Shown piece after piece: positions 54,396 through 62,416 of a stretch of 64,000 bases of DNA. The stretch's first letter is position 1, and each line of letters starts with the position of its first letter. The notes below the pieces were generated by a model. The model saw only the letters and a program-made list of their open reading frames with translations, was not told the origin of the DNA and ran no database searches. This stretch comes from Pedobacter sp. SYSU D00535 (GTDB lineage Bacteria; Bacteroidota; Bacteroidia; Sphingobacteriales; Sphingobacteriaceae), in NCBI RefSeq assembly GCF_017355855.1, contig NZ_JAFEWD010000003.1:248001-312000 (forward strand), read 5' to 3'. A program made the translations under genes and the position numbers.

Positions 54396-55847
54396 ATGAA
54401 AGCAGAAGTTGCCCTTGCAGATGAAGATTTTCTATACAACCAGCTGGCGGATAAGCTGGAAAAGAACATTCTGGACGGAGTTTTAAAGACGGGGGAGAAG
54501 CTGCTCTCGGTGCGTGCCTTGAGTAAAGAGCAGGGGGTTAGTCTTTCTACTGCTTTCAAGGCCTATACCCAACTGGAGATAAAGGGGCTGGTGGAAGCCC
54601 GGCCTAAATCCGGCTATTACGTTTCTAGGCGAACAGCACGCTCCGTTCCTTCTACTACGACGCTGGAGAAGCGAGTTCCCGAAGAAGCCAGTGTGGATGA
54701 TATCGTAGCGATGGTGTACGGGAATTTAAATGCAGAAGGCCTGATCCGGCTGTCCATCGCTGTCCCTTCTGCAGAACTTCTTCCGGTTAAGAAGTTGAGC
54801 AAAACCCTGAGTGAGTCGATCAGGGAAAGTGCCGACGCTTGCACTGGCTATGAAAGCACACAGGGAAATGTAAGCCTTCGGAAACAGGTAGCAAAGTACG
54901 CCTTCAACTGGGGTGGGAATGTCACGGAGCAGGACGTTGTGACCACCCAGGGATGTATGGAAGCCCTGGTTTTCTGTCTGAAGGCAGTGGCAGAGCCGGG
55001 AGATACCATAGCGATCGATACACCCACTTACTTTGGCATTTTTAATGTAATGAAAAGCCTGGGCTTGAAGGTGCTCGAAATACCTGCACATCCGCAAGAC
55101 GGGATTAGTCTGGAGTATTTGGAGAGCGCGATGGAACGGGTGCCGATAAAGGCTTGTCTGTTCGTAACCAATTTTACCAATCCATTGGGATGCACCCTGC
55201 CGGATGAGAAGAAAAAGCAGTTGGTGGAACTGCTGGCCGCAAAAGAGATTCCGCTGATCGAAGATGATATTTACGGGGAATTGTATTTCGGAAATGTGAG
55301 ACCCCGGACCTGCAAGAGTTTCGATAAAAAAGGTCTGGTGCTTCTTTGCTCTTCCGTCTCGAAGTCGCTGGCTCCGGGGTACCGGGTAGGTTGGTGTATT
55401 CCGGGTAAGTTTAAGGACAAGGTGATGCATATTAAGCTGATGCATACCGTCTCTTCCGCTACACCTAACCAGGCTGCGGTGGGACGCTTTTTTGAAACAG
55501 GCCGCTACGACCTGCACATGCGTAACCTGCGAAAGACGCTGCATACGCAAAGCTTGCTGTATACCCGAGCAATTTCAGAGTATTTCCCCGAGTCGACGAA
55601 GGTAAGTCAGCCGAAGGGAGGGTACGTACTCTGGCTGGAGCTGGATCCTAAAATTGATGCTTTTGAACTGTTCAAACTCGGCTTGAAATATAATATCAGT
55701 ATTTCTCCCGGCCATATTTTTAGTACCGATGCCCGCTTTACCAATTGCATTCGCATTTGCTTCGGCACACCGCTAAATAAGGAAATTGAATTTGCATTAA
55801 AGACGCTGGGTGCTTTAGCAGGGGATATAATCAGGAAGGCTGGGTGA
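54396..55847 (+). CDS. MocR-type regulator (GntR HTH plus aminotransferase domain)
   Basis: The 483-aa protein has an N-terminal winged helix (~10-80; YNQLADKLEKNILDGVLKTG, LSVRALSKEQGVSLSTAFKA), then a linker (~80-100), then a PLP fold-type I domain with Lys323 (SSVSKSLAPGYRVGW), IEDDIYGELYF and TQGCMEALVFCL. It probably senses PLP adducts of amino compounds. Divergent orientation with the EamA/racemase operon over a 93-bp gap is the classic MocR layout, so it likely regulates that operon and itself. No further gene follows it on the plus strand. Confidence 0.93.
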   Translation: MKAEVALADEDFLYNQLADKLEKNILDGVLKTGEKLLSVRALSKEQGVSLSTAFKAYTQLEIKGLVEARPKSGYYVSRRTARSVPSTTTLEKRVPEEASVDDIVAMVYGNLNAEGLIRLSIAVPSAELLPVKKLSKTLSESIRESADACTGYESTQGNVSLRKQVAKYAFNWGGNVTEQDVVTTQGCMEALVFCLKAVAEPGDTIAIDTPTYFGIFNVMKSLGLKVLEIPAHPQDGISLEYLESAMERVPIKACLFVTNFTNPLGCTLPDEKKKQLVELLAAKEIPLIEDDIYGELYFGNVRPRTCKSFDKKGLVLLCSSVSKSLAPGYRVGWCIPGKFKDKVMHIKLMHTVSSATPNQAAVGRFFETGRYDLHMRNLRKTLHTQSLLYTRAISEYFPESTKVSQPKGGYVLWLELDPKIDAFELFKLGLKYNISISPGHIFSTDARFTNCIRICFGTPLNKEIEFALKTLGALAGDIIRKAG

Positions 55848-55873
55848 TAGTTTCGGCGACTTGGGGAGGAATA

Positions 55874-56083
55874 CCACCTCCGGCTTCGCCACCTTCCCGA
55901 AATTTGATTCGGGACAGGCTCGCCAGCGGAGGACAGCAGGGCTCTCCTTTAGTGCTAGCTTAGAATGTTTTTTTCAATGGGAATGAAGCAAAAACGCACA
56001 TTTCAACTTTGATTACTGTGCTACCTCTACTTCGGGTTAAAATCTCCACATCCGGCTTCGCCACCTCCGCCAGCGGAGGACAG
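55874..56083. repeat. Two direct copies of CCTCCGC-type palindromic repeat with shared spacer
   Basis: Copies at 55874-55936 and 56047-56083 (CCACCTCCGGCTTCGCCACC start, CCAGCGGAGGACAG end). The longer form holds an extra internal hairpin TCCCGAAATTTGATTCGGGA. The sequence after each copy is similar (TTTAGTG..TTAGC, then AATGAAGCAAAAACGCA), so a ~170-bp unit was duplicated in tandem. No gene is seen in 55848-56426. Confidence 0.88.
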
Positions 56084-56170
56084 CCGTGCTCGCCTTTGGT
56101 GTTAGCTTAGGATGTCTGTTTTTCAATGATGAAGCAAAAACGCAACTAGCTGCGTATACTTCGGAGTAAA

Positions 56171-56384
56171 CCACCACCTCCGGCTTCGCCACCTCCGCCA
56201 GCGGAGGACAGTACTACTCGCCTTTAGTGCCAATGGAAGGTTTATGTTTTTCAATGTATTGAAGCAACAGGCAGGTTCTTGATAAAGACTACATGTGTTA
56301 TTAAGCTACATGTGCTGTTAGCAACTGTCCTCCGCTGGCGAGCCAGTCCCGCTTCATCGGGAAGGTGCCGCAGGCGGAGGTGGT
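56171..56384. repeat. Composite inverted-repeat element, copy 1 (~214 bp)
   Basis: A forward CCACCTCC..GGAGGACAG unit (56171-56211) and a reverse unit (ACTGTCCTCCGCTGG ... GGCGGAGGTGGT, 56323-56384) bracket a ~112-bp core (TTTTTCAATGTATTGAAGCA, CTTGATAAAGACTAC). The same arrangement is found at 56885-57099 and 57223-57475. The plan of terminal inverted repeats with a conserved core looks like a MITE. Confidence 0.88.
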
Positions 56385-56426
56385 GCAACTTCACTCCCAT
56401 TTTTAAAGCCAAAACGGAGGGAATGA

Positions 56427-56843
56427 CTACAAGTCCTGGTCCTTATTCCTCAGCTCCGCTACCTTATCTTCTATTGCCCAAATGACTTTATTAATATCTT
56501 GAAGTACTTCTTCGTCAGAAAAGCGAAGCACCGTGAATCCTGCAGCCTCGAGATTTTTCTGCCGTTCCTCGTCCTTGTCGGCGACTTCTTGCAAGGTATG
56601 TGTCCACCCATCTACCTCGATGATCAATTCAAGTTCCTGGCACATAAAGTCGGCGATATAGTTCAAAACTGGTCTTTGTCTTCTGAATTGTACTCCGTTG
56701 AGCTTTCTGCCTTTCAACGCATATTTCCACAAGCAGGCCTCGGCTTTAGTCATTTCTCTTCTAAGGCGATAGGCGAAAGGCTGGAGGTTGGAATTGTAGT
56801 AATTGAATTGGTCTGGTTGCTGCGGTTTCATGTTTAGGTACAA
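56427..56843 (-). CDS. DUF559 domain protein (Vsr-like endonuclease fold)
   Basis: A 138-aa single-domain protein: FAYRLRREMTKAEACLWKYA, then GVQFRRQRPVLNYIADFMCQ and LELIIEVDGWTH (with Asp, Glu and the E-V-D strand of the PD-(D/E)XK core), ending FTVLRFSDEEVLQDINKVIW. This is the full DUF559 layout, related to very-short-patch repair nucleases. The substrate is unknown. The gene sits precisely between composite repeat copies 1 and 2, with 43 bp on each side, so the repeats may have carried or trapped it. Confidence 0.88.
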   Translation of the reverse strand: MYLNMKPQQPDQFNYYNSNLQPFAYRLRREMTKAEACLWKYALKGRKLNGVQFRRQRPVLNYIADFMCQELELIIEVDGWTHTLQEVADKDEERQKNLEAAGFTVLRFSDEEVLQDINKVIWAIEDKVAELRNKDQDL

Positions 56844-56884
56844 ACTCTAAGATAAGTTTTTGTTATTGAATTTTGGATGCTATC

Positions 56885-57099
56885 ACCACCTCCGGCTTGG
56901 CCACCTTCGCGAAATTTTATTCGGGACAGGCTCGCCAGTGGAGTACAGCGGTGCTCGGCTGCAGCACTAATGAGGGCAGACCTTTTTCACAATATGGGAG
57001 CAAAGGGAAATTGTAGATAGAAATGACTCTACTTATTAAACTACAACAGCTGTTAACAACTGTCCTCCGCTGGCGGAGGTGCCGCCAGGCGGAGGTGGT
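56885..57099. repeat. Composite inverted-repeat element, copy 2 (~215 bp)
   Basis: Forward unit 56885-56946 (with the CGAAATTTTATTCG inner hairpin), a more diverged core (CACAATATGGGAGCAAAGGG), and reverse unit 57059-57099. Its ends and core order match copies 1 and 3. Confidence 0.85.
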
Positions 57100-57222
57100 A
57101 AAACATGCTGATTCGGACAGAGGTGGTAAAGCTTCAAATTATTTGGAAATAGGTTTTACGGTCTGTCGATTGTTTGGAAGAGGGGAGTTTTTAGTAAATG
57201 TAGGATCGTTTTTTAATTAAAT

Positions 57223-57475
57223 ACCACCTCCGGCTTCGCCACCTTCCCGAAATTTGATTCGGGACAGGCTCGCCAGCGGAGGACAGCGGTGCTCGGCTTC
57301 AGTGCTATTGAGGGCATACGTTTTTCAATGTATTGAAGCAACAGGCAGGTTCTTGATAAAGACTACTTTGGTTATTAACCTACATGTGCTGTTAACAACT
57401 GTCCTCCGCTGGCGGAGGTGGAATATTTCCAGATTTCCGTCTTGACTGTCACGGAGGTGCCGCAGGCGGAGGTGG
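57223..57475. repeat. Composite inverted-repeat element, copy 3 (~253 bp)
   Basis: Forward unit 57223-57285, core nearly identical to copy 1 (TTTTTCAATGTATTGAAGCA, ACAGGCAGGTTCTTGATAAA), reverse unit 57400-57475 with an insertion (GAATATTTCCAGATTTCCGT). The rest of the 56844-57588 gap contains no gene. Confidence 0.88.
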
Positions 57476-57588
57476 TTCAACTTCACCTTCACCCCATCCT
57501 TGCAATTCACCATCACATTGTCTAAGTTTAGACGGGGCAATTGCCTATCCATTAAAACCGATGTACTAACAAACCATCATCCTCAAGA

Positions 57589-59001
57589 ATGAAAGATACT
57601 AATAATACACGTCGCTTATTTTTGAAAACATCGGCTCTTGCCGGAGCTGGAGTTCTTGCATCGAGACTTGGCTTTGCGGAATCCTATCCCACAGAAAAAA
57701 GTACTATTTCACCGGCACCAGATACCCAAAAGCCGAAACTAGTCCTCAACGTGAGAGATTTCGGTGCGGCCGGCGATGGGCAGACGAAAGACACGCTGGC
57801 GATCCAGCAAGCGATCGATCGCTGCGGAGTATTGGGAGGAGGGGAGGTGCTTTTTCCGAAAGGAACCTATCTGACAGGGGCAATACAGCTGCGTTCCAAT
57901 ACCACCCTTCGTTTGGAGAAAGATGCGGAGATACTTGGAACACCCGATTTTGCTGATTACCCCGTAAGTCAGGTACGCTGGGAGGGTAAATGGATCAAAG
58001 GACACGTAAGTCTGATCTATGCTTTTGATGCTGACCATATCGGGATCGTCGGACCGGGGAAAATTACCGGCAACCGGGCACTGGGCGGGAGGCCGAATGC
58101 GCAGAACCCCTTGCGTCACCCGGCCTTGATTGAGCCGATCAACTGTAACCACATCCGGATGGAAGATTTTTCTACCAGCTATTATTTGATGTGGTCCATC
58201 CATCCCACCTTATGTAATCACATTTCCATCAAAAATCTCTACATCCGGAGTACGGGTGGTAATGGAGATGGTATTGATATCGACTCCTGCAAGCACGTGC
58301 GGATTGATGGCTGTGATATTGAAACGGGCGACGATTGTATCTCCCTGAAGTCGGGTCGGGGGATGGAAGGCTATTCCTTGCTAAGAACCACCGAAGATGT
58401 CCATATCAGCAACTGCACTTTTGCCGACACTATCTTCGCCTGCATTGGCATCGGAAGTGAGACTTCAGGTGGGATCCGAAACTTGCTCATAGAGAATTGC
58501 AAGTTCACGAAAGCCAAGACCCACGCGATTTATATCAAGAGCCGACCGGGGAGAGGCGCCTTTATAGAAAACATCGTTTGCCGGAATCTGGAAGTTTCAG
58601 GCATGGAAGGCGGCTTCCTTCGTTTCAATATCCTGGGAAGTGGTCTGCAGGATCAGGTGCCGGTGCCGGGTCATGAGGGGATTCCTACTATCAAAGATTT
58701 TCATTTTTCAAATGTGCGTGTGACGGATGTTCCTGTGCTGGTAGATGGTACTTCCATTCATCCGGACAAGCCCTTGGAGGGATTTTCGTTAAAGAACATA
58801 AGCGGCACCTGTCGCAAAGGGATTTCACTGGCAAACATCAGGAAGGCGGAAATCAGGGACATAACGGTCACCGGCTATTCTGGTCCTTTGCTAAGCGTTT
58901 ATAACGTAAGCGGAAAAGGTATTAAAGAGGCCGCGGCACTGGAGCCGACCAAAGTTCTTCCTCCAATTCCGGCTCCGGCAGCATCCTATCAGCTGAAGTA
59001 G
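57589..59001 (+). CDS. GH28 polygalacturonase/rhamnogalacturonase-type protein, exported
   Basis: The N-terminus RRLFLKTSALAGAGVLA (residues ~6-22) is a signal with a twin-arginine-like RR-x-F-L-K motif. The 470-aa protein is a right-handed beta-helix: VLNVRDFGAAGDGQTKDTLA (~50-70) opens the fold; GNGDGIDIDSC, ETGDDCISLKSG (catalytic Asp pair), IGIGSETSGG and AIYIKSRPGRG correspond to the four GH28 active-site motifs. It hydrolyses alpha-1,4 linkages in pectin. With the PL1 lyase and arabinanase at 21-24 kb it fits a pectin-use programme, though it stands alone here. Confidence 0.92.
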   Translation: MKDTNNTRRLFLKTSALAGAGVLASRLGFAESYPTEKSTISPAPDTQKPKLVLNVRDFGAAGDGQTKDTLAIQQAIDRCGVLGGGEVLFPKGTYLTGAIQLRSNTTLRLEKDAEILGTPDFADYPVSQVRWEGKWIKGHVSLIYAFDADHIGIVGPGKITGNRALGGRPNAQNPLRHPALIEPINCNHIRMEDFSTSYYLMWSIHPTLCNHISIKNLYIRSTGGNGDGIDIDSCKHVRIDGCDIETGDDCISLKSGRGMEGYSLLRTTEDVHISNCTFADTIFACIGIGSETSGGIRNLLIENCKFTKAKTHAIYIKSRPGRGAFIENIVCRNLEVSGMEGGFLRFNILGSGLQDQVPVPGHEGIPTIKDFHFSNVRVTDVPVLVDGTSIHPDKPLEGFSLKNISGTCRKGISLANIRKAEIRDITVTGYSGPLLSVYNVSGKGIKEAAALEPTKVLPPIPAPAASYQLK

Positions 59002-59024
59002 CAGGTGATTTTTAGAGAACAGAC

Positions 59025-59606
59025 ATGGAAAAAAAAGAAATAGAAAGCTTCTGTCCCGCCAATCGCCAGGAGTGGCGGGAGTGGTTGGAAGAAAACCATC
59101 GTTCCAAACCCTCTGTCTGGTTGGTTTATTATAAACCGAAGGCCAGCAAAAGCACGCTTAGTTATGGAGAAGCGGTAGACGAAGCCCTGTGTTTCGGCTG
59201 GATCGACAGCACGCTGAGGGCGCTGGACGAAGAGCGGCTGATGCAGTTCTTTTGCAAAAGGAAGCCTCAAAGCGTATGGTCGAAGATCAACAAGGAAAAA
59301 GTGGAGCGCCTAATCAGAGAGGGCTTGATGACCGAAGCTGGTTTTGCCAGTATTGAGATAGCTAAACAAAATGGCTTTTGGTCTATTCTGGATGAGGTGG
59401 AAGAACTTAACATTCCGGCAGATTTGGATGCAGCGTTCCAAAATTTTCCAGGTTCGAGGGATTATTTTATGAGTTTAAGCAAGTCTGCGAAGAAGCAAAT
59501 TTTAACATGGCTGGTGCTGGCAAAGCAGGCAGATACCCGGCAGAAACGCATTGCAGAGATAGCAGAACTTGCAGGCCAGCAGCTGAAACCGAAGCAATTC
59601 CGATAG
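59025..59606 (+). CDS. YdeI/OmpD-associated family protein
   Basis: The 193-residue protein has the YdeI features: REWLEENHRSKPSVWLVYYK near the N-terminus, VDEALCFGWIDSTLRALDEE (~47-66), RKPQSVWSKINKEKVERLIR, and a C-terminal helical domain ending ADTRQKRIAEIAELAGQQLK (OmdA segment). Family members are linked to resistance against antimicrobial peptides or bacteriocins, but the mechanism is unknown. It lies 23 bp after the GH28 gene and may be cotranscribed. Confidence 0.9.
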   Translation: MEKKEIESFCPANRQEWREWLEENHRSKPSVWLVYYKPKASKSTLSYGEAVDEALCFGWIDSTLRALDEERLMQFFCKRKPQSVWSKINKEKVERLIREGLMTEAGFASIEIAKQNGFWSILDEVEELNIPADLDAAFQNFPGSRDYFMSLSKSAKKQILTWLVLAKQADTRQKRIAEIAELAGQQLKPKQFR

Positions 59607-59634
59607 AGCAGGTGTAGCCCAAAGTGTAGCGCTT

Positions 59635-59955
59635 TTACATAGCGTCCAGCTGGTCCTTATCATAGCCGCCCATACAATCCAGGCAGGCATTGGCGAAGGC
59701 ATCGTACTCGTCGTAGGCCGCAGCAGGCTTGCCGAACAAAGTAATAATCCGGTCGATTCTGATACTACCAGACGGTTCTAAGTGGATAAAGACTCCTTTT
59801 CCGCGCTGATCTTGCATCTCACGTATTCCCCCTGAAAGCTCAGCAACTGTCTGGTCAGCCGCGAAGTAAAAGATTTTGCCGCTGCTCTTCTTGTTGATTG
59901 CTTCTTCGATCTGCTCCCTGTAATCCCAGGCGACGGGTGTATAAGATATTTCCAT
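59635..59955 (-). CDS. Small hypothetical protein, 106 aa
   Basis: The start ATG 59955 (EISYTPVAWDYREQIEEAIN) is preferred to ATG 59973, six codons up. An alpha/beta protein with KIFYFAADQTVAELSGGIRE and GVFIHLEPSGSIRIDRIITL segments, ending in a helical DAFANACLDCMGGYD region with a CxxC. The pattern is that of a Bacteroidota conserved small protein, but I cannot name a family. It is convergent with the YdeI-like gene. Confidence 0.7.
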   Translation of the reverse strand: MEISYTPVAWDYREQIEEAINKKSSGKIFYFAADQTVAELSGGIREMQDQRGKGVFIHLEPSGSIRIDRIITLFGKPAAAYDEYDAFANACLDCMGGYDKDQLDAM

Positions 59956-60242
59956 GTCGTTTTTTAGTCCCACCCCCTGAAGGCGCTACCATATTAACAA
60001 TCCTAGTCCATAAAAGTGCTAAAGTTTATGGAAAAATGAAGGACAGCGTTTCCTTTGAAGTAGAGACTTGCACCTTCCGGATCCTTGAAGCATCAACAGA
60101 GAGGCAGCTCCATTCTAAGTTCTAACGTGCCTTCGAAATCGCCTGCTTACGAATTGTCCGTCTCTAAAAGGCCCACACGCAATCCGGTAAATGATAAACT
60201 CTTCCTCTTGTTGCGGTTTTGTGAAAGATATAAATTTGCGGG

Positions 60243-60893
60243 ATGAAGAAACCTTTACTTTATCACGTACTTATTGCACCTTTTCTATTTATCTTATTTT
60301 CGGCTTTATCTTCCACGGCCCAGACTCAAGACTCCCTTCTCAAAGCTCATCAATTTAAAGCGGGGCTGAAGCTCCTGGGAGCCGGCGCCAGCTATGAGCG
60401 AAAGTTGTCGGCTTCGGCGACCGTTTATATCGAAAGCTCGGTCAATTATATGGCGGGAAGCGCCTTGTACATGCGTTATAGCTACGTGGATCCCGCCAAG
60501 TCATCTTATGATTTTTACGACGGAAGCGGCTATGTTAAAACGGCTTTCGAAAATAAGAATACTTACTCCTGGGTTCCAGCTATCTCTTCTGAGCTGAGGC
60601 ATTATTACAACATCAAAAAGAGAACGGCCCGAAAGAAGAATGTTTCCAATAACTCCTTTGATTTCGTGGGATTAGGAGCTAGCTATATGTTTGATGCTAA
60701 GACGAACGTGGAAGGACTAAAACATAATTCTTTTTTTGCTGGCTACGGAACCTGGGGTATCCAGAAGTCGGTGTGGGATGTATTCAGTTTTGAATTCAAT
60801 CTTGGCCCGGGAATACGTTACACGCCAGCTCTTGACAAAAGTGCGGAATTTTATATCAATGCCAATTTGAAGTTTGATCTCGTAATTAAATAG
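60243..60893 (+). CDS. Exported hypothetical beta-barrel-like protein, 216 aa
   Basis: The signal peptide (1-26, ending SSTAQT) is followed by eight or so amphipathic strands (GLKLLGAGASYERKLSASAT, YIESSVNYMAGSALYMRYSY, FVGLGASYMF, NSFFAGYGTWGIQKSVWDVF, EFNLGPGIRYT) and a terminal FYINANLKFDLVIK strand. This resembles small outer-membrane beta-barrels of the DUF3575/OmpW kind. The ligand is unknown. It is monocistronic; about 270 bp in front show no other gene. Confidence 0.7.
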   Translation: MKKPLLYHVLIAPFLFILFSALSSTAQTQDSLLKAHQFKAGLKLLGAGASYERKLSASATVYIESSVNYMAGSALYMRYSYVDPAKSSYDFYDGSGYVKTAFENKNTYSWVPAISSELRHYYNIKKRTARKKNVSNNSFDFVGLGASYMFDAKTNVEGLKHNSFFAGYGTWGIQKSVWDVFSFEFNLGPGIRYTPALDKSAEFYINANLKFDLVIK

Positions 60894-61066
60894 GACAGCA
60901 ATGACCTTTTTATTTTCGCAGACAGGACACTTTTGCATTCAGAACTCTAGGGCAGGGCAAGCATTAGCGTTGCTGGCTATGAATACTCCCGGCTAGCCAG
61001 TTCGACTTGGAACGGGTGTCCTCTGGCACCTTCTTTGTACTTCTCTGACAACTTAATTTTACGATT

Positions 61067-61339
61067 ATGGGTTTGTTTCGTTTACTTAATAGTGCTGCCA
61101 GAGCCCTGGGCCTCCGCAGCTTTTCAAAAGAAAGCCCTGATGCAACTACAGCTAATCGTGGTGTTGATTCGGAAACTTCCGCATTAACAGAACAGGCGCA
61201 GGTAACTATGTCGGAAACAGGCAGTTCATCGACGGACAGCTCGCCAACTGCCGGAAAGGTCGTTACTGCCGACGACTTTCCTCAAAAAATTGTTGCTTAT
61301 TCTTCCTATACAGGCCCGGTCTACGGTTCAATGTGGTAG
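61067..61339 (+). CDS. Small low-complexity hypothetical protein, 90 aa
   Basis: A basic N-terminus (GLFRLLNSAARALGLRS) that could form an amphipathic helix is followed by a Ser/Thr/Ala/Glu-rich disordered section and a short conserved-looking end (IVAYSSYTGPVYGSMW). No family is recognised. It has a plausible leader in front and a strong terminator 39 bp behind, which supports expression. Confidence 0.55.
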   Translation: MGLFRLLNSAARALGLRSFSKESPDATTANRGVDSETSALTEQAQVTMSETGSSSTDSSPTAGKVVTADDFPQKIVAYSSYTGPVYGSMW

Positions 61340-61377
61340 AAGGAGGGAAAACACCTCCGGAACAGGGAAGTACAAGG

Positions 61378-61413
61378 AAAAGGCCGACAGCAGGAGATGG
61401 TGTCGGCTTTTTT
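61378..61413 (+). terminator. Rho-independent terminator after the 90-aa gene
   Basis: AAGGCCGACA (61380-61389) pairs with TGTCGGCTTTT (61401-61411) with one mismatch, followed by a T run. The loop is AGGAGATGG-like. Confidence 0.88.
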
Positions 61414-61492
61414 ACTTCAATTGTGTGTGTTTAGCTGGTCTGGTTACTGTACATCCACAGTATCGCTTAGTAATTTTTTCAACTCTCGTGAT

Positions 61493-61897
61493 TTAGTGGT
61501 TAGACGTTTCAGTGTTCAACTGGGTTACCGACATTACCTGTAAGCGGTTCAGCCCATCGCCTAATTCCCACTCCACAATACTCCCGGTAGCGTATCCTAA
61601 CAAAGCAATAGCCAGGGAGTCGTAAACCGAAATCCGGTGATCTTTTCTGTGCATCTCCTGCTGACTTACAATGTGTACAGTAAACGTCTGTCCTTTGGTC
61701 ATATTCCAGATAAGTACTTTAGAGTTAGTAGCCACTACGTTCAGTGGTAAATTGTCTCTTGCTACCACTTTCGCCTCACTCAGCTCGACCATCAGTTTCT
61801 CCTGATTATGGGCACCAAGGGCATTATTGCTGGTTGAACAATAGTTTGTTAAAGCTTCAAAGTCGCTCTCACAAAGTATCAGGTGGTTCTTCTTCAT
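61493..61897 (-). CDS. GreA/GreB C-terminal-domain protein (Rnk-like), copy 2
   Basis: The 134-aa protein has a short N-terminal helical part (ILCESDFEALTNYCSTSNNA, ELSEAKVVARDNLP) and a C-terminal FKBP-like GreA/B domain (SKVLIWNMTKGQTFTVHIVS, ISVYDSLAIALLGYATGSIV). The long coiled coil with the acidic tip of true GreA is absent, so it resembles Rnk, which binds RNA polymerase near the secondary channel. A paralogue lies 92 bp upstream on the same strand; they share only the domain plan, so the duplication is old. Confidence 0.85.
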   Translation of the reverse strand: MKKNHLILCESDFEALTNYCSTSNNALGAHNQEKLMVELSEAKVVARDNLPLNVVATNSKVLIWNMTKGQTFTVHIVSQQEMHRKDHRISVYDSLAIALLGYATGSIVEWELGDGLNRLQVMSVTQLNTETSNH

Positions 61898-61989
61898 TAC
61901 AAAAGATTAAGTGTTTAAAACTTGCCTTCCGGCCTCTCCATACCAAAAGCTTACCCTCCGCAACGAGAGGTTGATTGAGCGGAGCAGAT

Positions 61990-62385
61990 TTATAAGCTCC
62001 GCTCGAATAGTTTCTGATCCACTTTTAGGATTTCAAATGTCTGGAGGCCGTTGGGCATTTCCCACTGTACTCTCGCTCCAACCTTATTACCTAACAGGGC
62101 GATCCCGATGGGAGCGAATACCGAGATTTTGTTCTTTTTCATATTTGCCTCGGCGGGCATCACCAGCTGAAAGCGGAACTTCTGTTTCCCTTCTACCGCC
62201 ATGATTTCCACTTCCGAGTCGATGCAAACGACGTCGGGGGGAAGTACGCCATCTTTCACAATTTGGGCGTTCTCTAGTTCAGACGCTAACTTATTCTTGT
62301 TAAAATCCGATAGCTGACTTTTTGCTAAGTGGGTCTTCAGGATTTCCTCATCCTTTTTTAGAATTACTATTTGCGTAGTTTCCAT
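61990..62385 (-). CDS. GreA/GreB C-terminal-domain protein (Rnk-like), copy 1
   Basis: At 131 aa with VILKKDEEILKTHLAKSQLS at the N-terminus and VFAPIGIALLGNKVGARVQW, MPNGLQTFEILKV at the end, this is a short Rnk/GreA-type protein lacking the Gre coiled coil. Such proteins modulate RNA polymerase or nucleoside-diphosphate kinase expression. It is 31 bp downstream of the glutamate-synthase-like gene, so the three genes may form one minus-strand transcript. Confidence 0.88.
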   Translation of the reverse strand: METTQIVILKKDEEILKTHLAKSQLSDFNKNKLASELENAQIVKDGVLPPDVVCIDSEVEIMAVEGKQKFRFQLVMPAEANMKKNKISVFAPIGIALLGNKVGARVQWEMPNGLQTFEILKVDQKLFERSL

Positions 62386-62416
62386 TTAATTTTTTTTAGA
62401 ATGATATCGGTAGTTA

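Noticed and set aside
54726-55550. 274-codon open frame antisense to the MocR regulator
   Set aside because: It is the complement of a strongly conserved aminotransferase-fold gene; codon bias explains it.
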